Assembly: GCA_910588455.1 (NCBI GenBank)
Contig: CAJUPG010000061.1
Coordinates: forward strand, 1 to 12,787
DNA length: 12,787 nt
Direction: 5' to 3'
From: an uncultured Oscillospiraceae bacterium
Lineage (GTDB): Bacteria > Bacillota > Clostridia > Oscillospirales > Oscillospiraceae
Positions 1-7,189 of the stretch are shown in pieces. The position numbers were made by a program, and so were the translations under genes. Under the pieces are notes generated by a model, which worked only from the letters and a program-made list of their open reading frames with translations, searched no databases and was not told the origin of the DNA. Each line of letters opens with the position of its first letter. Position 1 is the first letter of the stretch.

Positions 1-526
1 CCACGTGGCTGTCCCCCATGTCGCCCTCAATCTCCGCCCGGGGCACCAGGGCCGCCACCGAGTCCACCACCACCACGTCGATGGCACCGGAGCGCACCAG
101 GGCCTCGCAGATCTCCAGTCCCTGCTCGCCGGTGTCCGGCTGGGAGATGAGCATGGAGTCGATATCCACCCCCAGGGCGCGGGCATAGGTGGGGTCCAGG
201 GCGTGCTCCGCGTCGATGAAGGCCACCTCTCCCCCCCGCTTCTGGGCTTCGGCCACGATATGCAGGGCCAGGGTGGTCTTACCGGAGGACTCGGGGCCGT
301 AAATTTCAATGATCCGTCCCTTGGGTACGCCGCCGATGCCCAGGGCCACGTCCAGGGCCAGGGAGCCGGTGGGGATGGCGTCCACCACCACCCCGGTGTT
401 CTCCCCCAGGCGCATGATGGAGCCCTTGCCAAAATTACGTTCAATCTGGGCCACGCAGGTCTCCAGAGCTTTCTTTTTATCCGCAGCGGGAGCCGCAGAT
501 TCCACGGCGGCTTTTTTCGTTGCCAA
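1..526 (-). CDS. recA: RecA recombinase, N-terminal part (cut by the window start)
   Basis: DNA strand-exchange ATPase that forms filaments on single-stranded DNA, drives homologous recombination and triggers LexA self-cleavage in the SOS response. About 175 residues are visible. The Walker A motif GPESSGKT lies at residues 77-84, the catalytic Glu in the DAEHALDP stretch at about 107, and the Walker B segment VVVVDSVAAL follows. The last visible residues, EIEGDMGDSHV, lie just before the DNA-binding loops, so the C-terminal half is outside the window. I place the start at the TTG at 526, giving MATKKAA, because AAAGGA lies 9 nt upstream and many clostridial RecA proteins begin M-A-x-K-K. A second in-frame TTG at 532, with AGGA 8 nt upstream, is also possible. 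It is the last gene of the minus-strand run after prmC, but has its own promoter-like element. The identity is certain; the exact start is not. Confidence 0.97.
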   Translation of the reverse strand, partial: MATKKAAVESAAPAADKKKALETCVAQIERNFGKGSIMRLGENTGVVVDAIPTGSLALDVALGIGGVPKGRIIEIYGPESSGKTTLALHIVAEAQKRGGEVAFIDAEHALDPTYARALGVDIDSMLISQPDTGEQGLEICEALVRSGAIDVVVVDSVAALVPRAEIEGDMGDSHV

Positions 527-557
527 TTTCAATCATCCTTTCCTGGTTGATGGAAGC

Positions 558-566
558 AGTATAGCA
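558..566 (-). promoter_or_regulatory. Extended -10 promoter of recA
   Basis: On the minus strand the prmC-recA gap reads TGCTATACT, an extended -10 element (TG, one base, TATACT; one mismatch to TATAAT). The expected start of transcription is near 551, leaving a leader of about 25 nt. No good -35 hexamer is found 16-18 bp upstream, as is common for extended -10 promoters. I see no GAAC-N4-GTTC LexA/DinR box in 533-600, although recA is usually SOS-controlled in Firmicutes. Confidence 0.55.
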
Positions 567-595
567 TAAGTACAGTCCCAAAAAACGGACTTGCT

Positions 596-1459
596 TTAAT
601 TGTTGATGGTCCCCTCCACCACCCGCCAGATCCCCTGGGTGTCGGCGGTGGTCTGGATGCTCTCAAAGCCGTTTTCCGCCATAATCTTCTCCACGTCCGG
701 GGCCTGTCCGATGCCCACCTCAAAAATCAGCGAGCCCCCCAGGCGGATGGCGTTTTTCCACTTGGCGGCGATGTTCCGGTAAAATTCCAGCCCGTCGGCG
801 CCGCCGTCCAGGGCCATGCGGGGCTCGTAGTCCCGCACGGCGATGTCCAGCCCGCCGATGTCCCCGGTGGGGATGTAGGGGGGATTGCAGGCCACCACGT
901 CAAAATCCCACAGATTGGCGCTGGGGGGCTCCAGGGCGTCCACGCACACACTGGTCACCCGGGCGTTCAGGTCGGTGCGGCGGATATTCTGCTTGCAGAT
1001 GCGCAGCGCCCCTTCGGACAGCTCCGCCAGCACCACCCGGCAGTCAGGCACGTTGGCTGCGATGGCCAGCCCCACGCAGCCGCTGCCGGCGCACAGGTCC
1101 AGCACCCGGGCCTCCTCTCCGGCGGTCCGGGCCCGCAGAATGGCCCGCTCCACCAGCATTTCTGTGTCCATCCGGGGAATCAGCACATCGTCGGACACGT
1201 CCAGAGGCAGGCCGTAGAACTCCCACTCCCCGATGATGTACGCCACTGGCTCCCCCGCCAGCCGGCGCCGGACCAGCGCGTCCACCCGCCGCTCCAGCTC
1301 CCCGGAGACATACAGGGCCATGTCGCGGTAAAACTGCTCCCGGGTTTTGTTGGCGGCGTAGCAGAGGATCTCCCGGGCCTCCAGCTGGGCCGAGTCGATG
1401 CCGGCCTTTTTCAGCCGCGCCCGGGTGTCTAAGAACAGGTTGTTGTAGGTGGTCGCCAT
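596..1459 (-). CDS. prmC: PrmC, peptide chain release factor N5-glutamine methyltransferase
   Basis: SAM-dependent methyltransferase (older name HemK) that methylates the glutamine of the GGQ motif in release factors RF1 and RF2, improving translation termination in the cytoplasm. The protein has 287 residues, the usual family length. The N-terminal helical domain carries GEPVAYIIG (residues 69-77). The SAM-binding motif I is LDLCAGSGCVG (120-130), and the signature NPPY is at 192-195, the motif that holds the substrate glutamine. The usual IPRPETE motif appears as IPRMDTE. The ATG at 1459 has AGAGGTGAGG just upstream. The gene starts 22 nt after the DUF1385 gene, a pairing often seen in Firmicutes. 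The release-factor gene prfA, a frequent neighbour, is not here; recA follows instead. Confidence 0.96.
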   Translation of the reverse strand: MATTYNNLFLDTRARLKKAGIDSAQLEAREILCYAANKTREQFYRDMALYVSGELERRVDALVRRRLAGEPVAYIIGEWEFYGLPLDVSDDVLIPRMDTEMLVERAILRARTAGEEARVLDLCAGSGCVGLAIAANVPDCRVVLAELSEGALRICKQNIRRTDLNARVTSVCVDALEPPSANLWDFDVVACNPPYIPTGDIGGLDIAVRDYEPRMALDGGADGLEFYRNIAAKWKNAIRLGGSLIFEVGIGQAPDVEKIMAENGFESIQTTADTQGIWRVVEGTINN

Positions 1460-1481
1460 TTTCCCTCACCTCTTTATAATA

Positions 1482-2447
1482 TTACCAGGCGTCCGAGCCC
1501 TTCTCCTCCGGCAGAACCAGCTCCAGGGCCTTGATGCCCACCTCAATCATGGAGTCGTCCGGCTCGAAGGTCGTAAAATTCTGAAGCCACAGTCCAGGAG
1601 CGGTCAGCAGCCGGGTCAGCGGTCCGTCGTGCCGTCCCACATAGCGGTTGAACTCATAGCTTACCCCCACAATGACGGGCAGCATGGCCAGATGGGCCAG
1701 CATCCGCCAAAATACGTTGTGGACGGGCCAGATGGTAAAAATCACCGTGGAGACCAAAATGGACACGGCAATCACCACGAACAAAAAGCTGGTGCCGCAG
1801 CGGGGGTGGTGCCGGGGCTGTCTGCGGACGTTCTCCACCGTGAGCGGGAGGCCCGCCTCATAGCAGAAGATGGTCTTGTGCTCCGCCCCGTGGTAGGAGA
1901 AAACCCGTTTCATCTCCTTCATCCGGGAGCACAGGGCCAGATAGCCCACGAAAATCACGATTTTCAGCAGGGATTCCGCGATATTCCGGGCCAGCATGGA
2001 GTTTTCCCCCAAGAACCAGGTCACCGCCCCGCCCAGGGCCGTGGGCAGCAGAATAAACAGCCCCACGGACATGGCCAGTCCCAAAATCACCGCCAGAGTG
2101 AGGAAAAAGGACGCGGCCTTCTCATTGCCCAGCTTTTTTTCCAGCCAGACCTCAAAGGCGGAGGGTTCCTCCTCCGACTCCCCCTCCTCGGGGAAGAACT
2201 CGGCAGAGTACAGCAGGGCCTTCACCCCCGCCGCCATGGAGCCCCCGAAGTTGACCACGCCCCGGATCAGGGGCCAGCCCAGGATTGGGTATTTGTCCTT
2301 GATGAACTTCAGCTCACTCTCCTGAACCTCCAGCTCCCCGTCCGGGCGGCGGACCACTACGGCCTGCCTTTTGGGGCCCCGCATCATGATGCCTTCGATC
2401 AGGGCCTGTCCGCCGCACATGGTCTTAAAATTTTGCTTGCTTTGCAT
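1482..2447 (-). CDS. DUF1385 (YqhQ-like) multi-pass membrane protein
   Basis: Member of the DUF1385/YqhQ family, 321 residues, function not established. The family signature GGQALIEGIMMRGP is at residues 12-25. The conserved stretches FSYHGAEHKTI and HPRCGTSFLF (His, Glu and Cys rich, suggesting a metal or catalytic site) lie in the middle. About four hydrophobic segments are visible: around residues 110-140, after NIAESLLK, within TSFLFVVIAVSILVSTVIF, and near MLAHLAMLPVIVGV. The ATG at 2447 has AAGGA 5 nt upstream and sits 13 nt after the kinase stop, so it is read as part of the same transcript. prmC follows 22 nt later. This DUF1385-prmC pairing is widespread in Firmicutes, but I know of no agreed role for the protein. 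Confidence 0.93.
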   Translation of the reverse strand: MQSKQNFKTMCGGQALIEGIMMRGPKRQAVVVRRPDGELEVQESELKFIKDKYPILGWPLIRGVVNFGGSMAAGVKALLYSAEFFPEEGESEEEPSAFEVWLEKKLGNEKAASFFLTLAVILGLAMSVGLFILLPTALGGAVTWFLGENSMLARNIAESLLKIVIFVGYLALCSRMKEMKRVFSYHGAEHKTIFCYEAGLPLTVENVRRQPRHHPRCGTSFLFVVIAVSILVSTVIFTIWPVHNVFWRMLAHLAMLPVIVGVSYEFNRYVGRHDGPLTRLLTAPGLWLQNFTTFEPDDSMIEVGIKALELVLPEEKGSDAW

Positions 2448-2460
2448 TTGGTTCCTTCTT

Positions 2461-3888
2461 TCATTCGTCGATGGGCAGGCGGACTGTCACCAGACAGCCC
2501 CCGCCGGGGGCGTTATCCACGTCCAGAATGCCCTCATGGCGCTGGACGATCTCCTCACACACGGCCAGCCCGATGCCGGAGCCCCGGGCCTTGGAGGAGC
2601 CCTTGTAAAATTTCATCTTTACCTGGGGCAGCTCCTCCGGGGGAATGCCCGGGCCGTAGTCCCGGATACGGATCACCGCATCGACGGAGTCCCGGTCCAG
2701 GGATACGTCGATGCGCTTCCCCGCTCCCCCATGCTTGGCGGCGTTGTCCAGCAGGTTGCAGAACACCTGCCGCAGCCGCTCCGGGTCTCCGGAGATAAGC
2801 AGCATTTCGTCCCTGCACTCCAGATAGTTCAGGGTGATGCCCTCCTTGCGGAAGAACTCCTGGTAGGTGTATACCGCGTCCTCCAGCTCCGACTTCAGGT
2901 CCAGCTTTTCCACAGAGAGGGTAAACCGCCCGTCCTGCATCCGGGAGAACTCCAGCAGCTCCTCCACCATGTTGGTCAGCCGCCGGGCCTCGCTTACGAT
3001 AATCTCCATCCCCTTGTAAAATTCCGTAGGGGTCCGGATTTCCCCCCGCTGGATGGTCTCCGCCCAGCCGTTGATGGCGGTGAGGGGGGTGCGCAGCTCG
3101 TGGGAGACGGAAGAGATAAACTCCGACTGGGTGGTCTCCGACTGCTTGACCTTCAGGGACATATCGTTAATGGCGTCAATGAGCTCGCCGATTTCGTCGT
3201 CGTATTTTTTCTCAATCTGCGTGCCGTAGCTGCCCCCGGCAATGAGCCGGGTGGTGTGGACAATACTGGTGAGAGGCTCCACCAGAGAACGGACAAAATA
3301 CAGGTTGGAAAAATACATCATGGACATAAATACTGTCATAATCAGGGTGACCACCGCCACGCCCAGGAAAAACTGCCGGTTGACCTCAGACATAGAGGTG
3401 ACAAACCGGATGACCCCCACGATGGTTCCCTGGTAGATCACCGGCGCGGAGGCGGCCATAATGGGCTCCCGGGTGGCCGGGTCCCGGCCAGGCCACACCT
3501 GGGGGGTGCGCTGCTCCAGGGCGTCGCTGATGTCCGGGGTGCCGGGAGTGGTGCCGGCGGTGAGGCCATAGCCGGAGAAGAGCACCGCGCCGGTGGTGTC
3601 AATGAACTGGACCTCCAGAATGCTGCGGTCCTCAAAGTTGCTGATGTAGTTCTGGGCGGCGGTCTGATACTCGCTACGGGTGTAGTTTTTAAAGGTGTTG
3701 GCGGCCAGCTCCGCCCGGGCGGACAGGTCGGCGGTGAGGGTATAGGAGTAGTAGGTCCACAGGGACACGGCGAAGGTGGCCCACAGCAGCACCATAATGA
3801 GGGCCAGCACGCCGATGCTGTTGAGCAGCCACCGTCGGCGGATGCCCCGGATTTTTCCCTTGTCCTGAAGCTCCACGCGTTTGGGCAT
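2461..3888 (-). CDS. Membrane sensor histidine kinase (HAMP-HisKA-HATPase)
   Basis: Sensor kinase of a two-component system, 475 residues. A cytoplasmic tail precedes membrane segment 1 (about 21-44). An extracytoplasmic sensor region of about 125 residues follows; its VQFIDTTGAVLFSG and IYQGTIVGVIRFVTSM stretches suggest a Cache/PAS-like fold. Membrane segment 2 is at about 173-198, then a HAMP linker at about 199-250. The H-box SHELRTP has the phospho-accepting His263; the N-box NLLDNAAKH starts at 378; G1 is DYGPGIP (410-416) and G2 is RGSGIGLAV (435-443). All catalytic motifs are intact. It starts 3 nt after the response regulator, with GGAGG 7 nt before the ATG, so the two are translated together. 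The signal is unknown; the lipoprotein at the head of the operon is a candidate partner (inference). Confidence 0.95.
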   Translation of the reverse strand: MPKRVELQDKGKIRGIRRRWLLNSIGVLALIMVLLWATFAVSLWTYYSYTLTADLSARAELAANTFKNYTRSEYQTAAQNYISNFEDRSILEVQFIDTTGAVLFSGYGLTAGTTPGTPDISDALEQRTPQVWPGRDPATREPIMAASAPVIYQGTIVGVIRFVTSMSEVNRQFFLGVAVVTLIMTVFMSMMYFSNLYFVRSLVEPLTSIVHTTRLIAGGSYGTQIEKKYDDEIGELIDAINDMSLKVKQSETTQSEFISSVSHELRTPLTAINGWAETIQRGEIRTPTEFYKGMEIIVSEARRLTNMVEELLEFSRMQDGRFTLSVEKLDLKSELEDAVYTYQEFFRKEGITLNYLECRDEMLLISGDPERLRQVFCNLLDNAAKHGGAGKRIDVSLDRDSVDAVIRIRDYGPGIPPEELPQVKMKFYKGSSKARGSGIGLAVCEEIVQRHEGILDVDNAPGGGCLVTVRLPIDE

Positions 3889-3891
3889 AAC

Positions 3892-4581
3892 TCAGCCTCC
3901 CCACTTGTACCCAAAACCCCAGACGGTATTGATGTACATGGGGCTGGTGGGGTTATCCTCAATTTTAATGCGCAGGCGGCGGATGTTTACGTCCACAATC
4001 TTCAGCTCGCCGAAGTAATCCTTTCCCCACACAGCGTCCAGAATTTCCTCCCGGGACAGGGCCTTGCCCTGGTTTTCCATGAACAGGCGCACAATGCCGT
4101 ACTCCACCTGGGTCAGCTTCACCCGCTGGCCGTTTTTCTCCAGCGTCCGGTTGCGGATATTCAGCCGGAAGGGGGGCTGATAGATCTCGTCCGCCGGAAG
4201 GACCTCCGCTTCCCCGCCGGTGCGGCGGAACAGGGCGTCCACCCGGGCGGTGAGCTCCGCCGGGGAGAAGGGCTTGGTTACATAGTCGTCCGCCCCGGTC
4301 ATCAGTCCCGTCACCTTGTCCATCTCCTGGGTCCGGGCGGTGAGCATAATAATCCCGATGCGGTTGTCCATGGCCCGGATCCGGCGGCAGACCTCAAAGC
4401 CGTCGATGCCGGGCAGCATAATGTCCAGCAGGGCCACCTTGATGTCCGGATGGTGCTCCAGGGCCTCCAGGGCCTCCTCACCGGTGCCGGCCTCAATGGT
4501 CTCGTAGCCGGCCCGCCGCAGGTTAATGACCACAAAGCTGCGGATATTTTCCTCGTCCTCCAGGACCAAAACCTTTCTCAT
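3892..4581 (-). CDS. OmpR/PhoB-family response regulator
   Basis: DNA-binding response regulator, 229 residues. The receiver domain (about 1-120) has the acidic pocket E8/D9, phospho-acceptor Asp53 in LLDIMLPG, Thr81 in MLTAR and Lys103 in VTKPF, all as expected for an active receiver. The C-terminal winged-helix domain (about 130-229) ends in INTVWGFGYKW, the hallmark of the OmpR/PhoB class. RVKLTQVEYGIVRLFM and SREEILDAVWG are the conserved helices before the recognition helix. The ATG at 4581 follows TTAGGAG and lies 15 nt after the lipoprotein stop. The cognate kinase follows after 3 nt. Targets cannot be read from the sequence; autoregulation of the operon is common in this class but not shown here. 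Confidence 0.96.
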   Translation of the reverse strand: MRKVLVLEDEENIRSFVVINLRRAGYETIEAGTGEEALEALEHHPDIKVALLDIMLPGIDGFEVCRRIRAMDNRIGIIMLTARTQEMDKVTGLMTGADDYVTKPFSPAELTARVDALFRRTGGEAEVLPADEIYQPPFRLNIRNRTLEKNGQRVKLTQVEYGIVRLFMENQGKALSREEILDAVWGKDYFGELKIVDVNIRRLRIKIEDNPTSPMYINTVWGFGYKWGG

Positions 4582-4596
4582 GACAGTTCTCCTAAT

Positions 4597-6018
4597 TCAA
4601 TCGTTGGACCAGCTGGGCAGAATCAGGTGGAAGCGCTCCCGCACGCCCGCTTCGTCCAGCCCGCAGTCCCAGCCGCTGGCGTAGAAGGCGGCGGAGTAAA
4701 TGGTGTTCGCGTCCTCCCACAGAATGAACCGGTCTCCGGTGGTGGCCCGGGTGGCCCGGTTGACGCCGGTGAGCTTATACAGCACCAGAAACCGGGTGGG
4801 CTCGGTCTCTGCGTCGTTCCACAGGGAGAAAATCACCGCCCGCTGGCCGCTGGTAACGTCGTTGCGGGAGATGGTCAGCCGGTCCTGCCAGCTGTCGGGA
4901 ATTTCCAGATACCAGCCGTCGGCAATGTTGTGGTAGGTGGTGCATACGGAGGAGCACTCGGCATAGCGGTCGTACTGCTCCCAATCCGTCAGCCAGAAGT
5001 CGCCGGCGTTTTCTCCATAACTGGGCAGGGCGCGCAGATGGGGAATTTCCAGCACCGCGTCCCCGTTGATGTCGGTCAGGTCCACCCCTTCGGGCAGGCG
5101 CAGCCGCTCCCGGCTCACCCCGGTGTCGGCATCCAGCACCACGTTGCGCACCTCATTTCCCCGCCAGGCCAGAATGTCCACCGCCTGGGCCCCATCGATC
5201 AGATCACTGGTGACATAAATGGCCGGGGTGGGCAGCTCGCCGGCCACATAGCCGGTGCGCACCCGGCGCAGGGCGGTAATTCCGTTGGACAGCCGGGCGG
5301 AGCTCTGCCGGCCCAGGCCGTCGTCCCCCCAGCCGTACAGGTCCAGGGTGCTGTTCTCCCCTGCCTGGTCCAGCCGCACCACCGCCACCTCTGTCTGGGT
5401 GTCCTCATCCAGATCAATCAGCTTATAGTCGCTGTAGTTGGTGGACAGCAGCTCCGTACCCAGCAGGCTGGACAGGGGAGGGACAGCCGGCCCCTCCAGA
5501 CCGCTCTGGCCCCGGTGGGTCATGCGCTCATCCAGGGAGTAAACCCCCAGCTGATATACGCCGCTGCTCACCTGCCAGCTTACGACGACTTCCTTCAGGC
5601 CCTCCCTGTTCAGATCCACATAGTCCACGGCGTTGATGGCGGCCCCGTCCCCCTCCAGGGCGGCGGTGACCCGGTAGCTCTCGTCCGGCTGGAGGGTGAA
5701 GAAAAAAATTTTCAGAGGCCGCTCTGCCCCGGGCAGGCGGAAGAAGGTGACGGCGGTTTCTCGCTGGCCGTCCCCGTCCAGGTCCTGGAGCTGCACCGTG
5801 GAGATGTGCTCTCCGGAGTAGATCTGGGCGTACTCCACCACGGCGGAGTATTCCCGCTCCAGGGCGGAGCGGACCTCATTGATGCGCTGGGTCAGGTCCT
5901 CATAGCCTGGAGAACCCTCCGGCAGACGGTAGAGGTCCTCCGCCAAGCCGAACAGACAGCCGGTGAGGGAGACAAGCAGCAGGGCAATCCAGCCGCCAAA
6001 GGCCAAAATTCGTTTCAC
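4597..6018 (-). CDS. Lipoprotein with FG-GAP/VCBS-like Asp-rich repeats
   Basis: Predicted surface lipoprotein of 473 residues. The start is a GTG at 6018: the preceding GGGAGGGAGCTTT gives a good ribosome binding site, and the protein then begins VKRIL with a hydrophobic signal stretch and a lipobox ending LTGC (Cys21 is the expected lipidated residue). An in-frame ATG at 6090 would add 24 residues that mask the signal peptide, so I rejected it. Four Asp-rich segments look like degenerate calcium-binding FG-GAP/VCBS blades: DLDGDGQRETAV (79-90), DLNREGLKEVVV (135-146), DLDEDTQTEVAV (202-213) and DINGDAVLEIP (316-326). This suggests a beta-propeller-like fold. No enzyme motif is visible. It heads the operon with the response regulator and kinase. 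A role in sensing for the kinase, or as a target of the system, is inference. Confidence 0.85.
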   Translation of the reverse strand: MKRILAFGGWIALLLVSLTGCLFGLAEDLYRLPEGSPGYEDLTQRINEVRSALEREYSAVVEYAQIYSGEHISTVQLQDLDGDGQRETAVTFFRLPGAERPLKIFFFTLQPDESYRVTAALEGDGAAINAVDYVDLNREGLKEVVVSWQVSSGVYQLGVYSLDERMTHRGQSGLEGPAVPPLSSLLGTELLSTNYSDYKLIDLDEDTQTEVAVVRLDQAGENSTLDLYGWGDDGLGRQSSARLSNGITALRRVRTGYVAGELPTPAIYVTSDLIDGAQAVDILAWRGNEVRNVVLDADTGVSRERLRLPEGVDLTDINGDAVLEIPHLRALPSYGENAGDFWLTDWEQYDRYAECSSVCTTYHNIADGWYLEIPDSWQDRLTISRNDVTSGQRAVIFSLWNDAETEPTRFLVLYKLTGVNRATRATTGDRFILWEDANTIYSAAFYASGWDCGLDEAGVRERFHLILPSWSND

Positions 6019-6048
6019 AAAGCTCCCTCCCCGCAAAAAATCAAATCT

Positions 6049-6057
6049 ATCATACCA
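6049..6057 (-). promoter_or_regulatory. Extended -10 promoter of the lipoprotein/two-component operon
   Basis: The minus strand reads TGGTATGAT here, an extended -10 (TG, one base, TATGAT) about 30 nt ahead of the GTG start of the lipoprotein gene. The expected transcription start is near 6042. No convincing -35 hexamer lies 16-18 bp upstream. It is the only good promoter-like match in the gap and would serve the gene run as far as prmC. Confidence 0.5.
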
Positions 6058-6104
6058 TAAAGCGCGGAAAAAGGATACAGGTTTTTGCAAATATTTTTCG
6101 CAGG

Positions 6105-6154
6105 AAAAAACAGGCCAAGGATGCAGGCCAATCAGAGAAAGGCTGCATCCTTGG
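6105..6154 (-). terminator. Intrinsic terminator behind the 44-aa gene
   Basis: A perfect 12-bp inverted repeat (CCAAGGATGCAG at 6115-6126 against CTGCATCCTTGG at 6143-6154) encloses a 16-nt loop. On the minus strand it is followed by CCTG and then six T (6110-6105). It would end transcripts from tepA and the small gene, just before the promoter of the lipoprotein operon. The 4-nt gap before the T run and the large loop make it less than ideal. Confidence 0.65.
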
Positions 6155-6179
6155 AGAAAGAGCGTATTTGACGTGGAAT

Positions 6180-6209
6180 CTGTAAGGGCGGCGGGGGCCG
6201 CCCTTACAG
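6180..6209. repeat. Perfect 13-bp GC-rich hairpin
   Basis: CTGTAAGGGCGGC (6180-6192) and its exact complement (6197-6209) enclose a GGGG loop. The stop codon of the 44-aa gene lies inside one arm. No T tract follows on either strand, so it is not a standard terminator. It may protect the 3' end of the message or belong to a family of dispersed intergenic palindromes (GTA-GGGGCGG-type) that I recall from gut Clostridia genomes; this last point is memory, not tested. Confidence 0.6.
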
Positions 6210-6338
6210 GTCCTTTTCCGCTTGGACAGGCTCGAAATGCAGTTCTTCACACTTCTTCTGCGCGTCCATCAAGATGTTGAGGGCTTTCTCTACACTACGG
6301 GCCATTTCCAGGTACATTTCTTCTCTGTAGTCTGCCAT
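6204..6338 (-). CDS. Small 44-residue protein of unknown function
   Basis: I do not recognise this gene. It encodes 44 residues beginning MADYREEMYLEMARSVEKAL and ending AEKDL. The ATG at 6338 has GAGGTGA 5 nt after which the start codon follows, an excellent ribosome binding site that supports real translation. The product is charged, has one Cys (residue 30), no membrane segment and no signal peptide. The spacing of Leu, Met, Ala and Val suggests one or two amphipathic helices. The gene sits 70 nt after tepA on the same strand and is followed by two strong hairpins. In B. subtilis the small gene behind tepA is ylzJ, but I see no resemblance to YlzJ. The ribosome binding site and terminator make it a likely gene; the function is open. 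Confidence 0.7.
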   Translation of the reverse strand: MADYREEMYLEMARSVEKALNILMDAQKKCEELHFEPVQAEKDL

Positions 6339-6356
6339 ATCAATCACCTCGGGCGG

Positions 6357-6385
6357 ATTCTATCATATACCTTATAAAAAAACAA
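6357..6385 (-). promoter_or_regulatory. Possible promoter for the 44-aa gene
   Basis: In the AT-rich gap behind tepA the minus strand has TTGTTT, 17 bp, then TAGAAT, a fair vegetative -35/-10 pair. The predicted transcription start (about 6350) would fall on the ribosome binding site itself, leaving an almost leaderless message, which weakens the call. Transcription from tepA is the alternative, since no terminator separates the two genes. Confidence 0.35.
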
Positions 6386-6408
6386 TAGGGTTTTGAAATA
6401 TTTATAAT

Positions 6409-7083
6409 TTATTTATTTTTTTCTTCGTCAATCATGCGGTGCAGGTGCCCCAGAGCGGCGGAAAGCCCGCCGATTTCGTCAATCAGTCCCAGCTTCACCG
6501 CCTCCTCGCCGTAAATCACGCTGCCCACGTCCGCGGCCAGCTCCCCGGTCTGGAGCATCAGATTGGTAAACACCTCCCGCTTGATCCGGCTGTTGGCGGT
6601 GACGAACTGCAAAATCCGCTCCTGAATCCGCTCAAAGTAGTAAAAGGTCTGGGGCACTCCGATGACCAGACCATTCAGCCGCACCGGATGGATGGTCATA
6701 GCGGCGGAGGGGGCGATAAAGGACCGCCGGGCCGACACCGCCAGGGGAACTCCGATGGAGTGCCCGCCCCCCAGCACCAGGGAAACCGTGGGCTTGGACA
6801 TACTGGCGATCAGCTCCGCGATGCCCAGACCCGCCTCAATGTCGCCCCCCACCGTGTTCAGCAGCACCAGAAGGCCGTCAATCTGGTCGCTCTCCTCCAC
6901 GGTGGCCAGCAGGGGCATCACGTGTTCGTATTTGGTGCTTTTACTGGTGGGAGGCAGCAGCTGGTGGCCCTCAATCTGGCCCACGATGGTCAGCACATGG
7001 ATGGTTCCCCGCTGAGTTTCAATCACCGACGAGCCCAGCTCGTGGATGGACTGCATCTGCTGCTGTTCCTGGGTTTCTTCCAT
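6409..7083 (-). CDS. tepA: TepA-like ClpP-fold protease
   Basis: ClpP/crotonase-fold serine peptidase of the TepA (translocation-enhancing protein, YmfB) type, 224 residues. TepA proteins act at the cytoplasmic face of the membrane and were proposed to degrade signal peptides or misfolded secretory proteins. The candidate nucleophile is Ser109 in GGGHSIG (105-111), and the catalytic His is His132 in AMTIHP, spaced as in ClpP. NTVGGDIEAGLGIAE (76-90) matches the ClpP loop before the active site. I chose the ATG at 7083 because AAGGAGG lies exactly 7 nt upstream; an ATG at 7119 would put that site inside the gene. In many Firmicutes tepA lies beside spoIIIE/ftsK, but that gene is not here. The name is assigned by family pattern; specificity is unknown. 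Confidence 0.88.
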   Translation of the reverse strand: MEETQEQQQMQSIHELGSSVIETQRGTIHVLTIVGQIEGHQLLPPTSKSTKYEHVMPLLATVEESDQIDGLLVLLNTVGGDIEAGLGIAELIASMSKPTVSLVLGGGHSIGVPLAVSARRSFIAPSAAMTIHPVRLNGLVIGVPQTFYYFERIQERILQFVTANSRIKREVFTNLMLQTGELAADVGSVIYGEEAVKLGLIDEIGGLSAALGHLHRMIDEEKNK

Positions 7084-7155
7084 AGACATTCCTCCTTGTG
7101 TGCCCATAGCTTGCATCAAAGAAGGGCGTTTTAATCACCGCAGGGGACGGTTTCA

Positions 7156-7163
7156 CATAGAAT
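7156..7163 (+). promoter_or_regulatory. Possible mother-cell sigma -10 element before the amidase gene
   Basis: CATAGAAT lies 26 nt upstream of the amidase ATG and differs in one base from the sigma-E -10 consensus CATAYAHT. It also resembles a sigma-K -10 with an AC dinucleotide 17 bp upstream. There is no clear ATA at the sigma-E -35 spacing. It is supported mainly by the sporulation-type function of the genes behind it. Confidence 0.35.
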
Positions 7164-7189
7164 GTGGAAAAACAGGAGGTTTTCAACCC

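Noticed and set aside
569..586. Small AGTCC/GGACT inverted repeat with a T run between prmC and recA
   Set aside because: Only a 5-bp stem with the T run inside the loop, so it is not a terminator.
1449..2798. Open frame of 449 codons on the plus strand
   Set aside because: Antisense to DUF1385 and the end of the kinase gene; no domain seen.
2371..6060. Open frame of 1229 codons on the plus strand
   Set aside because: It lies antisense to the lipoprotein, regulator, kinase and part of DUF1385, all of which have clear family motifs. The translation is low-complexity Gly/His/Gln/Pro with no domain, a result of GC-rich third positions.
6019..6090. Upstream ATG extension of the lipoprotein gene
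   Set aside because: It would place 24 residues before the signal peptide, pass through the extended -10 element, and ignore the good ribosome binding site before the GTG at 6018.
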